From assembly GCF_012516435.1 (NCBI RefSeq), contig NZ_CP051216.1, positions 2,312,001 to 2,376,000 of the forward strand: DNA of 64,000 nt, in the 5' to 3' direction. Source of the DNA: Pseudodesulfovibrio sp. zrk46 (GTDB lineage Bacteria > Desulfobacterota > Desulfovibrionia > Desulfovibrionales > Desulfovibrionaceae). Position 1 is the first letter of the stretch. The number at the start of each line of letters is the position of its first letter. This document shows positions 15,887 to 25,010 of this stretch, piece by piece. The notes beneath the pieces are model-generated. The model saw nothing but the letters and a program-made list of their open reading frames with translations. It did not search any database and had not been told where the DNA came from. A program made the position numbers and the translations under genes.

Positions 15887-16366
15887 TTGAGTACTCAAAA
15901 GCAACCGAAAATGATCATCGGGTGGCGAGAGTGGGTCTCGCTGCCCGATTTTTGCGTTCCCGGCATCAAGGTCAAAGTCGACTCCGGGGCTGCGACCTCG
16001 GCGATACATGCCTTCGATATCGTTCCCTTCGAGCGTGATGGAGCACAATTCGTACGGTTCAACATTCATCCGCTTCAGGGGAGACACGATATCTCCATTC
16101 CCTGCGAAGCACCGCTTGTTGATCGGCGAAAAGTGACCAATTCCGGCGGGCAAAGTCAAAAAAGATTTGTGGTGAGAACCACTTTGGAGATTGTAGGGCG
16201 GCGATGGTCTATCGACCTGACCCTGACCAATCGGGACCAGATGAAGTTCCGCATGCTGCTTGGTCGCTCTGGCATGAGTCAAAGGCTCATCGTCGATCCG
16301 CAACTCTCCTATCAGGCAGGAAAATACAATTCAGCAACCTTTTACCCGACACTCTTCAACGAATGA
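15887..16366 (+). CDS. Retropepsin-like 'ATP-dependent zinc protease' family protein (RimK-associated)
   Basis: A 159-residue protein of the family annotated as putative ATP-dependent zinc protease, whose fold is that of pepsin-like aspartyl proteases. [15 protein letters not shown] carries the DSGA active-site signature (family D[ST]GA). The start is a TTG at 15887, chosen because AAGGAG lies eight bases before it; an ATG at 15809 is in frame but has no such site. The family is repeatedly found beside RimK-like ligases, as here: its stop overlaps the ATG of the ligase gene. A role in processing or limiting the ligase product is inferred. Confidence 0.75.
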   Translation: MSTQKQPKMIIGWREWVSLPDFCVPGIKVKVDSGAATSAIHAFDIVPFERDGAQFVRFNIHPLQGRHDISIPCEAPLVDRRKVTNSGGQSQKRFVVRTTLEIVGRRWSIDLTLTNRDQMKFRMLLGRSGMSQRLIVDPQLSYQAGKYNSATFYPTLFNE

Positions 16367-17268
16367 AAATAGCTATCCTCTCTCGAAAACGGTCCCTGTA
16401 CTCCACTAACGCTCTGGTGGAGGCGGGCAAGGCAGCCGGGCATGACATGCGTGTCATCGATCCGCTTCGCTGCTACATGAACATCGCATCTCACAACCCC
16501 ATGATTCACTACAAGGGCGAAGACCTGTCGGATATTGATGCCGTCATTCCTCGTATTGGCGCTTCCGTCACCTTCTATGGAACAGCGGTTGTCCGCCAAT
16601 TCGAAATGATGGGCGTTTACAGCCTGAATGAATCCGTAGCCATTACCCGCTCCCGGGACAAGCTGCGCAGCATGCAGCTTCTTTCCCGCAGAGGCATCGG
16701 CCTGCCCGTCACGGGCTACGCCCACTCCACCAAGTTCACTGACGACCTCATCGAGATGGTCGGCGGTGCGCCGCTGGTGGTCAAGTTGCTGGAAGGCACT
16801 CAGGGAATCGGCGTGGTGCTCGCAGAAAACAATCAGGCCGCCAAAAGCGTCATCGAGGCGTTTCAGGGCGTCAAAGCCAACATCCTTGTGCAGGAATATA
16901 TTCGGGATGCCAAAGGGCGCGACATCCGTTGCCTCGTCATCGGCGGCAAGGTCATCGCCTCCATGCAGCGACAGGCAGCACCGGGAGAATTCCGCTCCAA
17001 TCTGCACCGTGGCGGCACTGCTTCCACTGTCCGCATCACCCCGGAGGAGCGCTCCACAGCCGTCCGCGCCGCCAAGATCATGGGATTGAACGTCTGCGGT
17101 GTCGACCTGCTCAGAACCAATCACGGTCCGGTGGTGATGGAGGTCAACTCCTCTCCCGGCCTTGAAGGTATTGAAAAAGTCACTGGCAAAAGCCTTTCCG
17201 GGAAAATCATCGACTTCATTGAAAAGAATGCCAAGCCGGGCAAGACCCAAACGCGCGGCAAAGGATAG
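16363..17268 (+). CDS. rimK: RimK-type ATP-grasp alpha-L-glutamate ligase
   Basis: A 301-residue ATP-grasp ligase, matching RimK length. Visible parts: N-terminal domain [22 protein letters not shown], the RimK signature [18 protein letters not shown]-binding loop [32 protein letters not shown], and the Mg ligands in [15 protein letters not shown]. RimK adds glutamates to ribosomal protein S6 in E. coli; homologues add amino acids to other carboxylates. The ATGA overlap with the protease gene shows co-translation. With a GNAT and transporter genes in one operon, a small acetylated glutamyl product is as plausible as S6 modification. An open frame further upstream is not needed. Confidence 0.85.
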   Translation: MKIAILSRKRSLYSTNALVEAGKAAGHDMRVIDPLRCYMNIASHNPMIHYKGEDLSDIDAVIPRIGASVTFYGTAVVRQFEMMGVYSLNESVAITRSRDKLRSMQLLSRRGIGLPVTGYAHSTKFTDDLIEMVGGAPLVVKLLEGTQGIGVVLAENNQAAKSVIEAFQGVKANILVQEYIRDAKGRDIRCLVIGGKVIASMQRQAAPGEFRSNLHRGGTASTVRITPEERSTAVRAAKIMGLNVCGVDLLRTNHGPVVMEVNSSPGLEGIEKVTGKSLSGKIIDFIEKNAKPGKTQTRGKG

Positions 17269-17271
17269 ACC

Positions 17272-18351
17272 ATGGGTATCATCCGCCTCCTGCTCGCCAT
17301 CGCCGTTCTCAATTCGCACTTCACTTTTGTAGAAGTGCCCATTGTCGGCGGGCATGAGGCGGTACTTGCCTTCTTCGCCATTTCCGGATTCTACATGGCT
17401 CTGATTCTGGACACGAACTATGCATCAGCTAAAGGCTTTTACATGGGACGTTTCCTTTCGTTGTACCCCATGTATGTTTTGGCCCTGATCGTCAGCATCT
17501 CCTTGCTGACCACCTGGAACATTCACCCCATGATCGGAATGGACCAAATCCGTACCCTCTTGTCAGACCCCTTGTCTTTCTTCCTCATGCTGTGGACATC
17601 CGCCTGCGTGTTCGGACAAGAGTTGCTGTTCAGCTTAGCCGCTTCGCCTGACGGCGGGCTGCATTTCGTTACTGCCAGCAAGCACGGTATTTGGGCTCAC
17701 GCACCGCTGATTCAGGCATGGTCCCTTTCCTTGGAGATTCTGTTTTACGCGTTGGCTCCACTTCTTGTCCGGTTGAGCTCTCGCTCCTTGATTGGGCTCG
17801 TGGTCGCCAGCATCGCCGCCAAGCTGCTGATCATGAACAGCCCCTATGCGGACGTGGTGTTTTTCAAGCGGTTCTTCCCGATAGAGTTCTGGCTGTTCGG
17901 CAGCGGCATCCTTGCCTACAGATTCTATCGCACCCTTGCTCCCGGTCGCGAAGCAATCGACTACTTTGCATTCATCTTTGTGGTTGGATTCATCTTGGTC
18001 GTCGGCGATGTTGATGATGCCCTCAAACCTTTTGCGCTCCCCGTGGCGACTTTACTGGCGCTTCCTTTTGTTTTCAGAGCCTTCCAGGCGCTTCAATTTG
18101 ACAGAAACATGGGGAAGATCAGTTATCCATTTTATCTTCTTCATTTCAGCGTCATAGCCATTTTCGAGGAGTATTGGGAGGAGCCTTCGGGATGGCACAT
18201 CCTCGCGTTGACCCTGGTGGTCGCCACCCTCGTTCACCTCATCTTCAATCCGGGCATTGAACATTTCAAGCAAAGGATGCGCAGGCAAAAGCAGTCGTCT
18301 TTCGACGGCGAACTGGTTGTTCAGCCAGACATTTCAATCATCAAGCCATAA
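17272..18351 (+). CDS. Acyltransferase family 3 membrane protein
   Basis: A 359-residue integral membrane protein with about ten hydrophobic segments, of the acyltransferase 3 family (OafA/NodX type). Family features: IIRLLLAIAVLNSHF with the catalytic His in the first membrane helix, FFAISGFYMALIL, and FYMGRFLSLYPMYVLALIV with the conserved Arg. It would move an acetyl or other acyl group from cytoplasmic acyl-CoA to an extracytoplasmic acceptor. It starts four bases after the ligase stop. Acceptor unknown. Confidence 0.8.
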   Translation: MGIIRLLLAIAVLNSHFTFVEVPIVGGHEAVLAFFAISGFYMALILDTNYASAKGFYMGRFLSLYPMYVLALIVSISLLTTWNIHPMIGMDQIRTLLSDPLSFFLMLWTSACVFGQELLFSLAASPDGGLHFVTASKHGIWAHAPLIQAWSLSLEILFYALAPLLVRLSSRSLIGLVVASIAAKLLIMNSPYADVVFFKRFFPIEFWLFGSGILAYRFYRTLAPGREAIDYFAFIFVVGFILVVGDVDDALKPFALPVATLLALPFVFRAFQALQFDRNMGKISYPFYLLHFSVIAIFEEYWEEPSGWHILALTLVVATLVHLIFNPGIEHFKQRMRRQKQSSFDGELVVQPDISIIKP

Positions 18352-18358
18352 TTAAACA

Positions 18359-19474
18359 ATGAAAAATGTCATAACACTATCCAAAGTCAGCAAATCTTTC
18401 GATGGGGATGTCGCCATTGAAGATGTTTCCCTGTCCATAGCCGACGGTGAGTTTCTCACCCTGCTTGGACCGTCCGGTTGCGGCAAGACAACCGTTTTGC
18501 GGCTCATAGGTGGCTTTGAAGAATGCGACAATGGTGAGATCCATATTGACGACACTTCAGTGGCAGGCCAGCCTCCCGAAGCTCGGCCGGTGAACACCGT
18601 ATTTCAGAGTTACGCCTTATTTCCGCATATGAACGTGTATGACAACGTGGCCTTTGGCCTGCGAATTGCGGGAATATCCGAAGCGGAGATCGCCAGCGAA
18701 GTCCCCAAGGCGCTCCAGTTGGTGCGTCTTGAAAAGATGATTCGTCGCATGCCTTCGGAATTGTCTGGCGGTCAGCAGCAGCGTGTAGCCATTGCCCGTG
18801 CCATCGTGAACAAGCCACGCGTTCTCCTGCTGGATGAACCGCTTTCCGCGCTGGACTATCGCCTCCGCAAGGAGATGCAGAAGGAACTCAAGGAGCTGCA
18901 ACGCACCCTTGGTATCACCTTTGTCCTCGTCACCCACGATCAGGAAGAGGCATTCACCATGTCCGACAGGGTCGTGGTGATGAATGAGGGACGCATTGAA
19001 CAGATCGGTAGCCCCAAGGATGTCTACGAAGATCCTGCCAATCTTTACGTTGCCCGTTTCGTAGGTGAGATCAATGTGCTCAGCGGGATAATCACCGGAA
19101 TTGGCGAGACCAACTACAGCGCCGAGGTCGAGGGCGTGTCGGTCCTGGTCAAATCCAAACGGGATTTTGCAGTGGGGGACAAAATCCATGTCCTGCTGCG
19201 CCCGGAGGACTTTCGTGTCGAGGTGATGCGGGAGGTCAAAGACGACCCTGAGCTGGCAGAGAAGTTTTCCAAGGCAATGCTCAAAGGGACAGTGGATCGC
19301 ACCTTCTACAAAGGTGCCACTTATGACGTGGACATCACCTTGGATGATGGCAAGAAAATTCTTGTTTCGGAGTTCTTCGACGAGGATGCCGAGAACCTCT
19401 ATTTTCATGCTGGAGACAAAGTTGCCGTAGGCTGGTTTGAAGGCTGGGAGGTGGTGCTGCCCTATGAAGGATAG
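18359..19474 (+). CDS. potA: Spermidine/putrescine ABC transporter ATPase
   Basis: A 371-residue ATPase of the PotA type: Walker A GPSGCGKTT, Q-loop VFQSYALFPHMNVYDN, signature LSGGQQQRVAIA, Walker B VLLLDEPLSALD, then a C-terminal TOBE regulatory domain from about residue 240. Order and family of the three following genes fix it as the motor of a PotABCD importer. It starts eight bases after the acyltransferase gene without an obvious Shine-Dalgarno site and so may depend on coupling. Confidence 0.85.
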   Translation: MKNVITLSKVSKSFDGDVAIEDVSLSIADGEFLTLLGPSGCGKTTVLRLIGGFEECDNGEIHIDDTSVAGQPPEARPVNTVFQSYALFPHMNVYDNVAFGLRIAGISEAEIASEVPKALQLVRLEKMIRRMPSELSGGQQQRVAIARAIVNKPRVLLLDEPLSALDYRLRKEMQKELKELQRTLGITFVLVTHDQEEAFTMSDRVVVMNEGRIEQIGSPKDVYEDPANLYVARFVGEINVLSGIITGIGETNYSAEVEGVSVLVKSKRDFAVGDKIHVLLRPEDFRVEVMREVKDDPELAEKFSKAMLKGTVDRTFYKGATYDVDITLDDGKKILVSEFFDEDAENLYFHAGDKVAVGWFEGWEVVLPYEG

Positions 19475-20318
19475 CCGCTTGTTCAAACGGTTCATCATCG
19501 GGGGTGTTCTCGGGTGGATGACATTATTCGGCGCCATCCCCACGTTTCTGCTTGTGGGGGTCAGCTTCCTGAGTCGTCACCCTGACAACCTCGTTGAGCC
19601 AACGTTTTCACTGACCAGCTATATGCGGTTGTTGGAGCCGGAACTGGGAGCCATGGTTCTCCATTCCCTGTTCCTTGCAGCAACAGCCACATTGCTTTGC
19701 CTGCTCATCGGCTATCCGTTTGCCTACATCTCTGCTCGTGCGATCAAGCGCTACTCCAGACTCATGCTTCTGCTGGTCATGATCCCGTTCTGGACCAACA
19801 GCCTCATCCGCACGTACGCCATGGTCGCGGTCCTCAAGGCTGACGGAATCCTGAGCAAGACGTTGCTGTTTCTTGGTATCATCGATGCGCCCTTGAAGAT
19901 CATGTACACTCAGACGGCGATCTTCATCGGACTCATCTATACCTTGCTGCCGTTCATGATTCTGCCGCTGTATGCAGCCATCGAGAAAATCGACGGCAAG
20001 CTTGTTGAGGCGTCCCGCGACCTCGGCGCGAGCAAGTGGACGACGTTCCGCAAGATCACCATACCGCTGTCCATGCCGGGCATCGTGTCCGGTTGCATGC
20101 TGGTGTTCCTGCCTGCGCTGGGCATGTTCTACATCCCGGACATTCTTGGCGGTGCGCGTACCATGCTGCTGGGCAACTACATCCGGGACCAGTTCCTCGC
20201 GACCCGCGATCTTCCCATGGGAGCAGCCGCATCCATTGCCATGACGTTGATCATGGGCTGCATGCTGGTCCTGTACTACCGGAGCGTCCGCCGATCCGGC
20301 AGGAGGGCAAGGCTGTGA
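19464..20318 (+). CDS. potB: Spermidine/putrescine ABC transporter permease PotB
   Basis: A 284-residue permease with six hydrophobic segments and the EAA loop VEASRDLGASKWTTFRKITIPLSMPG, which contacts PotA. The start ATG at 19464 lies inside the end of potA (11-base overlap). The stop overlaps the potC start. It belongs to the PotB/PotH group by position and by motifs (PFWTNSLIRTYAM). Confidence 0.85.
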   Translation: MKDSRLFKRFIIGGVLGWMTLFGAIPTFLLVGVSFLSRHPDNLVEPTFSLTSYMRLLEPELGAMVLHSLFLAATATLLCLLIGYPFAYISARAIKRYSRLMLLLVMIPFWTNSLIRTYAMVAVLKADGILSKTLLFLGIIDAPLKIMYTQTAIFIGLIYTLLPFMILPLYAAIEKIDGKLVEASRDLGASKWTTFRKITIPLSMPGIVSGCMLVFLPALGMFYIPDILGGARTMLLGNYIRDQFLATRDLPMGAAASIAMTLIMGCMLVLYYRSVRRSGRRARL

Positions 20319-21082
20319 TGAAACTCCTCAAATCAGCATATGTGGGATTGGTCTACCTGTTCCTCTACCTTCCGCTGGTTGTCATGGCGGTCTATTCCTT
20401 CAATGCTTCGAAATACTCGCTGTCATGGAAGGGCTTCACCCTGAAGTGGTATGGCAAACTTTTGAGTAACACGACGTTGCTCGACGCAGCGGTTCGCTCC
20501 ATGACCATCGCGGTGGTGTCGGCCACGGTCGCCTGTCTCATCGGCACTCTCGGTGCCTTCATGCTGCACCAGTACCGATTCAAAGGAAGAAGGGCGGTCT
20601 TTGGCGGTGTGTTCGTCATGATGATGTCTCCTGACATCGTCATCGCCATTTCGCTGCTTGTCCTCTTTCTCGGAGCCGGTTTTACCTTGGGATTCTGGAC
20701 GCTGCTCATGGGGCACGTCACCCTCTGCGTGCCGTTCGTGATCGCGACGGTTTATTCCCGTTTCAGAGGGTTCGACCGATCCGTGGTCGAAGCTGCCCGC
20801 GACCTGGGGGCGAGTGAATACCAAGTATTCCGAAAGGTCGTCATTCCCATGGCGATGCCCGGTCTCATGGCGGGCTGGCTGCTCAGCTTCACCCTTTCTC
20901 TGGACGACGTCATCATCAGCTTTTTCACGACGGGGCCGACTTATGAGGTGTTGCCCCTTCGTATCTATTCAATGGTCCGTCTTGGAATCAAACCCGATGT
21001 CAACGCGCTCAGCGTGGTGATGATCGGAATCACAGTGGTCGCTGTCATCCTGTCCCGGCGACTGCTCAAGGAGAAACGATAA
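20318..21082 (+). CDS. potC: Spermidine/putrescine ABC transporter permease PotC
   Basis: A 254-residue permease, second membrane subunit of the importer. It starts MKLLKSAYVGLVYLFLYLPL (GGAGGG upstream) and has YSFNASKYSLSWKGFTLKWY, typical of PotC/PotI, plus the EAA loop VEAARDLGASEYQVFRKVVIPMAMPG. Start and stop each overlap the neighbouring genes by one base. Confidence 0.85.
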   Translation: MKLLKSAYVGLVYLFLYLPLVVMAVYSFNASKYSLSWKGFTLKWYGKLLSNTTLLDAAVRSMTIAVVSATVACLIGTLGAFMLHQYRFKGRRAVFGGVFVMMMSPDIVIAISLLVLFLGAGFTLGFWTLLMGHVTLCVPFVIATVYSRFRGFDRSVVEAARDLGASEYQVFRKVVIPMAMPGLMAGWLLSFTLSLDDVIISFFTTGPTYEVLPLRIYSMVRLGIKPDVNALSVVMIGITVVAVILSRRLLKEKR

Positions 21083-22110
21083 TGAAAAAAACTCTGTTGG
21101 CCTTTGTTCTTGTGCTGCTTTGCGCTCTGCCTTCCTTTGCCGGAAGCGGCGAACTGTATCTCTACATCTGGTCCGAATACATTCCGGATGAAGTCGTTGA
21201 GAACTTCACCAGGGAAACCGGCATCAAGGTCCACCTGTCCACTTACGACAGCAACGAGGCCATGTACGCCAAGATCAAGCTGGCTGGCGAGGGCTACGAC
21301 CTCATCGTTCCTTCTTCCGATTATGTCAGTCTCATGCGGCAGCAGGGGCTTCTTCTTCCGTTGGAGAAAGGCAAGCTGCCTAACTTCGCCAACCTTGCTC
21401 CCCAGTTCGTGAACCAGTCCTTTGATCCGGACAATGCCTTTTCCATTCCCTATATGTGGGGTTCCACTTCCATCACGGTCAACACCGGCATGCTCGGCAA
21501 CAGTGCTGTTACTTCCATTGCTGACCTGTGGAAACCGGAGATGAAAGGCAGACTGCTGTTGCCCAATGAACCGCGCGAGGCTTTCGCTCTTGCCCTGAAG
21601 AAGCTGGGATACTCTGTCAACGAAACCGACCCTGCACACCTTGAAGAGGCATATCAGGAACTCAAGAAGTTGATCCCGATGGTGCGTGTGTTTGATTCTG
21701 ATTCCCCCAAGCAGGCATTGCTTGCAGGTGAGGTTCTGATCGGGGTGGTCTGGAACGGTGAAGCGTTCATCGTCAACGAGGAGAACCCCGACTTCCAGTA
21801 CATTTATCCGCCCGAAGGGTTCAACCTGTGGGTAGACTCCTTGTGCATTCCCAAGGGGGCGAAAAATGTTGATGAAGCTCACGCATTCCTGAATTACCTG
21901 ATGCGTCCCGATGTCGCCGCGGCCATCAGTACCGAGATGGGCTACTCGACTCCCAACGCCAAGGCTATGGAGTTGATTCCGGAAAATGTTCGGAATAATC
22001 CCATCGTCTATCCGTCCGAAGAAGATATGGCCCGTGGGGAGTTTCAGGATTATCTCGGTGAAGCCATGAAGCTGTATGATGACTATTGGGTGAAGCTGAA
22101 GACTCAGTAA
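21082..22110 (+). CDS. potD: Spermidine/putrescine-binding periplasmic protein
   Basis: A 342-residue binding protein with signal peptide MKKTLLAFVLVLLCALPSFA-GS. It follows the PotD/PotF pattern: LYLYIWSEYIPDEVVENFTRETGIKV near the mature N terminus, YDLIVPSSDYV, and a late WVDSLCIPKGAKN region. It would capture polyamines (or a related cationic or amino-acid-like ligand) in the periplasm for PotABC. Last gene of the sigma-54 operon, followed by a terminator. Confidence 0.85.
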   Translation: MKKTLLAFVLVLLCALPSFAGSGELYLYIWSEYIPDEVVENFTRETGIKVHLSTYDSNEAMYAKIKLAGEGYDLIVPSSDYVSLMRQQGLLLPLEKGKLPNFANLAPQFVNQSFDPDNAFSIPYMWGSTSITVNTGMLGNSAVTSIADLWKPEMKGRLLLPNEPREAFALALKKLGYSVNETDPAHLEEAYQELKKLIPMVRVFDSDSPKQALLAGEVLIGVVWNGEAFIVNEENPDFQYIYPPEGFNLWVDSLCIPKGAKNVDEAHAFLNYLMRPDVAAAISTEMGYSTPNAKAMELIPENVRNNPIVYPSEEDMARGEFQDYLGEAMKLYDDYWVKLKTQ

Positions 22111-22117
22111 CGTAATC

Positions 22118-22148
22118 AAGCCACGGTGCATGTCCTGCGCCGTGGCTT
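22118..22148 (+). terminator. Terminator of the RimK/GNAT/Pot operon
   Basis: AAGCCACGG (22118-22126) pairs with CCGTGGCTT (22140-22148), followed by GTTTTC. It lies eight bases after the potD stop and closes the plus-strand run that began at 14128. Confidence 0.75.
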
Positions 22149-22179
22149 GTTTTCTGTGGAGTACAAGCTCCAAATTTCT

Positions 22180-24732
22180 TTAATCTTCCGATGCCCTTTC
22201 TACTCGGTTTCGACCGTTCGCCTTAGCTCTATAGAGAGCTGTATCTGCGGCTTTAATGAGTTCTTCCAGCGAACTGAGAGATTCAGAGAATTCCGCTACG
22301 CCAAGGCTGACAGTAAAATCAATCTCTTGGCTGTCGGAGATCCTCGCTTTCCCTTGTTCGATAGCTGTCCGAATCTTTTCGGCAACAAGAAGACCTGAAT
22401 CAAGGTTGGTCTCTGGCAAGGCCACCGCAAACTCCTCACCGCCGATACGTCCAAGAATATCAATCTCTCTCAAATTGTTCGTTGAGATATTGGCAATCTC
22501 TTTCAATACGATATCGCCCACGTCGTGACCATATGTGTCGTTGACGGATTTGAACTTGTCGACATCGAACATGACAAACGAGAAGGGGGCCTGATAACGA
22601 CGACACCGTTCCACTTCATGCTCGGCCATTTCCATGAAATGACGTCGATTGTTGAGACCTGTCAAAGAATCTGTCGTGGCTAACAAGCGCAATTGTTCTT
22701 GTGTATTGCGAGATTCCGTTACGTCCCAATTGACGCCAGTCATGTAGGTGGTTTTGTCCTCAATTTCCTGTCGAGTCAGTGCTGCGGCCTTGATGTACCG
22801 CACCTCGTTATTGGGGAGGACGATTCTGAACTCACATTCCCAAGTGGTCGCATTCTCCACCGCACTGATGAGTGATCCTTCCGCGTGTTCAAGGTCGTCT
22901 GGATGAACCCGGTTTTTCCAAGATTCGAATAATCCACCGAATTCCCCACGCTGTATGTCGTATAGTGAGTACATCTGTTCATCCCAGACAACGGTGTTGT
23001 CTGTCACATTCCATTCCCAGACACCAATTTGGCCAGCCTGGGAGGCGAGGCTCAGACGATCCGAGTAGGCTCTCAGTTCCTGCTCGGCGAGTTTTCTTTC
23101 TGTGATGTCCCTCAGTGTCCCAACGGCATAGAATTCACCGCTCAGTGCAAATGAGGCGACTGACCGTTCAACAGGGATGAGGCTGCCATCTTTTCTTATG
23201 GCCATGAATTCGGAAACAGAGCCAACAACCGGCCCTTGTCCTGTGTGAGCAAAATGTTTCAGGCCTTTCCACGCCATGTCTCTTTCTTCGTCGGGAGCAA
23301 TCAGGAGGTGGAGCTTTTGGCCCAGGGCTTCTTCCTGAGACCATCCAAACATTTTCTCCGCAGCCAGGCTCCAGAATAAAACCTTGTCTTCAGAGTTGAT
23401 CATGACCAAAGCGTCGTGGGATGCTTCTGACATGGCACGAAGTTGTTCTTCGTTCGCTTTGGAGGCTTGTTCCGCCAGAACTCGATCGGTAATGTCCAAC
23501 ACTGTCCCGCGGGATATGACCGGGTTGCCTTTGCGGTCACACTGGATGCTGCCACGTTCCTGGACGTGTCGAACAGTTCCGCCTCGCCTGACAATGCGGT
23601 GGTCAACGGCGTATCCACCACAGCTTTCCTGACTCTTTTGAAACTCTCCCATTACCATTTCCTGGTCGTCAGGATGCACCACTGAGACAAAGAGGTCCAA
23701 AGAGGGCGTCACTTCATCAGGGGCAAGACCAAAGATACGAAACACCTCTTCTGACCACCACAGTTCGTTGTTTTGGTGGTTGAGTTCCCAGCTTCCGAGG
23801 TGAGCCATGGATTGGGAGATGCTCAGGTTCTGTTGTGCTTGAGCGATCTGCGCATTTCGCGTTTCTGCTCTGTAAAGGTAGAATCCTGCTACCAAGAAGA
23901 GCAGAGCAAGAATACTATGGATTACAAATGAGTAAGGATGCGATGAAGCCCATCCTTCAACGGGTTTTCCTGCTATGACCCAGCTGCCTGCCGGGAAAAC
24001 TATGCGCATCGTGACCGCTTTTTCATGGGGAGCGAATAATTCTTTTCTCCCGTTGAATACGGCGCCATGTTCTCCCTTGCCGTTTACTCCACGAATTGCA
24101 AGTTCGAGGTTTGTGTTGGAAAATCCGGTCCTTTCAAAAAGACGATCAACATCGATAACGGATGATACGATGCCCCAGAGTTTCTTGCTGTTGTTTTCGT
24201 AGATAAACACCGGGGCTCTTCCAATGAGGCCCATGCCTCCCTGGACGAGTTTCAACGGGCCGGCCACAACCATTTCTCCGGTTATGGCAACCTGTTTTAC
24301 TTGATCCCACTGGCTCTCAAGTTCTCGGTAGTTGACGCCCAGAATCGCTTCATTGCCCTCGAGTGGGTAAACGTAGGTCATGATGAAGTTCGGGGCGGCG
24401 CCGATGTTTTTCAATAGGTCAGCTTTTTCCAATATCCTTTGGGCATAGTCGGCAAAACTTTTTTCATTCAGATCGGGGGTGACGGAGATGAAGCTGCTTG
24501 CTCCCTGAACAACGAGTAAGTTTGAAGTGATCTCTTTTTCCAGCTCTGCCCGAATCGTCGAGAGTCGGAGCGAGACGTCCAAAATCTGATCATTCCTGTA
24601 CTGCCGTTGGAGTTGATACTGGATGAATACATCGACAGCCAACGCCAACAGGAGAAGTAGCAGTAGATGGATAATCGTCTTTTTGGGCATAGGGTATCTC
24701 TGGATAGTGTTAATGATTGCTCTATCAGGCAT
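22180..24732 (-). CDS. Membrane diguanylate cyclase with CHASE and PAS domains
   Basis: An 850-residue sensor. A first membrane segment (about residues 20-38) precedes a periplasmic CHASE domain (about 55-260, ending with a second membrane helix near 272-290). Then come three PAS/PAC modules (about 310-430, 440-560, 565-690) and a GGEEF domain (about 695-845). The GGEEF core is intact (RIGGEEFAVALPETN; also NDTYGHDVGDIVLKE), so it should make c-di-GMP. No EAL domain is present. The start is uncertain: ATG at 24690 (MPKKTIIH) puts the membrane helix at the N terminus, while 24732 is the longest. Neither has a clear ribosome binding site. Single gene, convergent with the pot operon. Confidence 0.8.
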   Translation of the reverse strand: MPDRAIINTIQRYPMPKKTIIHLLLLLLLALAVDVFIQYQLQRQYRNDQILDVSLRLSTIRAELEKEITSNLLVVQGASSFISVTPDLNEKSFADYAQRILEKADLLKNIGAAPNFIMTYVYPLEGNEAILGVNYRELESQWDQVKQVAITGEMVVAGPLKLVQGGMGLIGRAPVFIYENNSKKLWGIVSSVIDVDRLFERTGFSNTNLELAIRGVNGKGEHGAVFNGRKELFAPHEKAVTMRIVFPAGSWVIAGKPVEGWASSHPYSFVIHSILALLFLVAGFYLYRAETRNAQIAQAQQNLSISQSMAHLGSWELNHQNNELWWSEEVFRIFGLAPDEVTPSLDLFVSVVHPDDQEMVMGEFQKSQESCGGYAVDHRIVRRGGTVRHVQERGSIQCDRKGNPVISRGTVLDITDRVLAEQASKANEEQLRAMSEASHDALVMINSEDKVLFWSLAAEKMFGWSQEEALGQKLHLLIAPDEERDMAWKGLKHFAHTGQGPVVGSVSEFMAIRKDGSLIPVERSVASFALSGEFYAVGTLRDITERKLAEQELRAYSDRLSLASQAGQIGVWEWNVTDNTVVWDEQMYSLYDIQRGEFGGLFESWKNRVHPDDLEHAEGSLISAVENATTWECEFRIVLPNNEVRYIKAAALTRQEIEDKTTYMTGVNWDVTESRNTQEQLRLLATTDSLTGLNNRRHFMEMAEHEVERCRRYQAPFSFVMFDVDKFKSVNDTYGHDVGDIVLKEIANISTNNLREIDILGRIGGEEFAVALPETNLDSGLLVAEKIRTAIEQGKARISDSQEIDFTVSLGVAEFSESLSSLEELIKAADTALYRAKANGRNRVERASED

Positions 24733-24872
24733 ACCCTATATATCAAAAAAACAGCAAGTAATCCAAGTTATATAGTGCTGCATTGGCTGTGTTCGAGTGT
24801 CGTGGCCCAATCATTGCCCTCTACCTCAGGTGGAAATCCACGTTTGAAGAGAGTCGAAAACGGACAACAAAA

Positions 24873-24900
24873 AAGGGTTTAGCTTGTCAGCTAAACCCTT
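24873..24900 (-). terminator. Terminator of the glycogen operon
   Basis: AAGGGTTTAGCT (24873-24884) and AGCTAAACCCTT (24889-24900) are perfect 12-base complements. On the minus strand the stem runs into TTTTTTGTTG. It lies 110 bases past the stop of the synthase/phosphorylase gene. Confidence 0.8.
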
Positions 24901-25010
24901 GATTTTGGTTGAATCGAGGATGATCTTTATATCCCCAAAGAAGTGGCTGTCTGTGTGTGCCGTGAACACATACCAATGACAAGCGTCAGGATTTCAGGGC
25001 CATAATGGGA

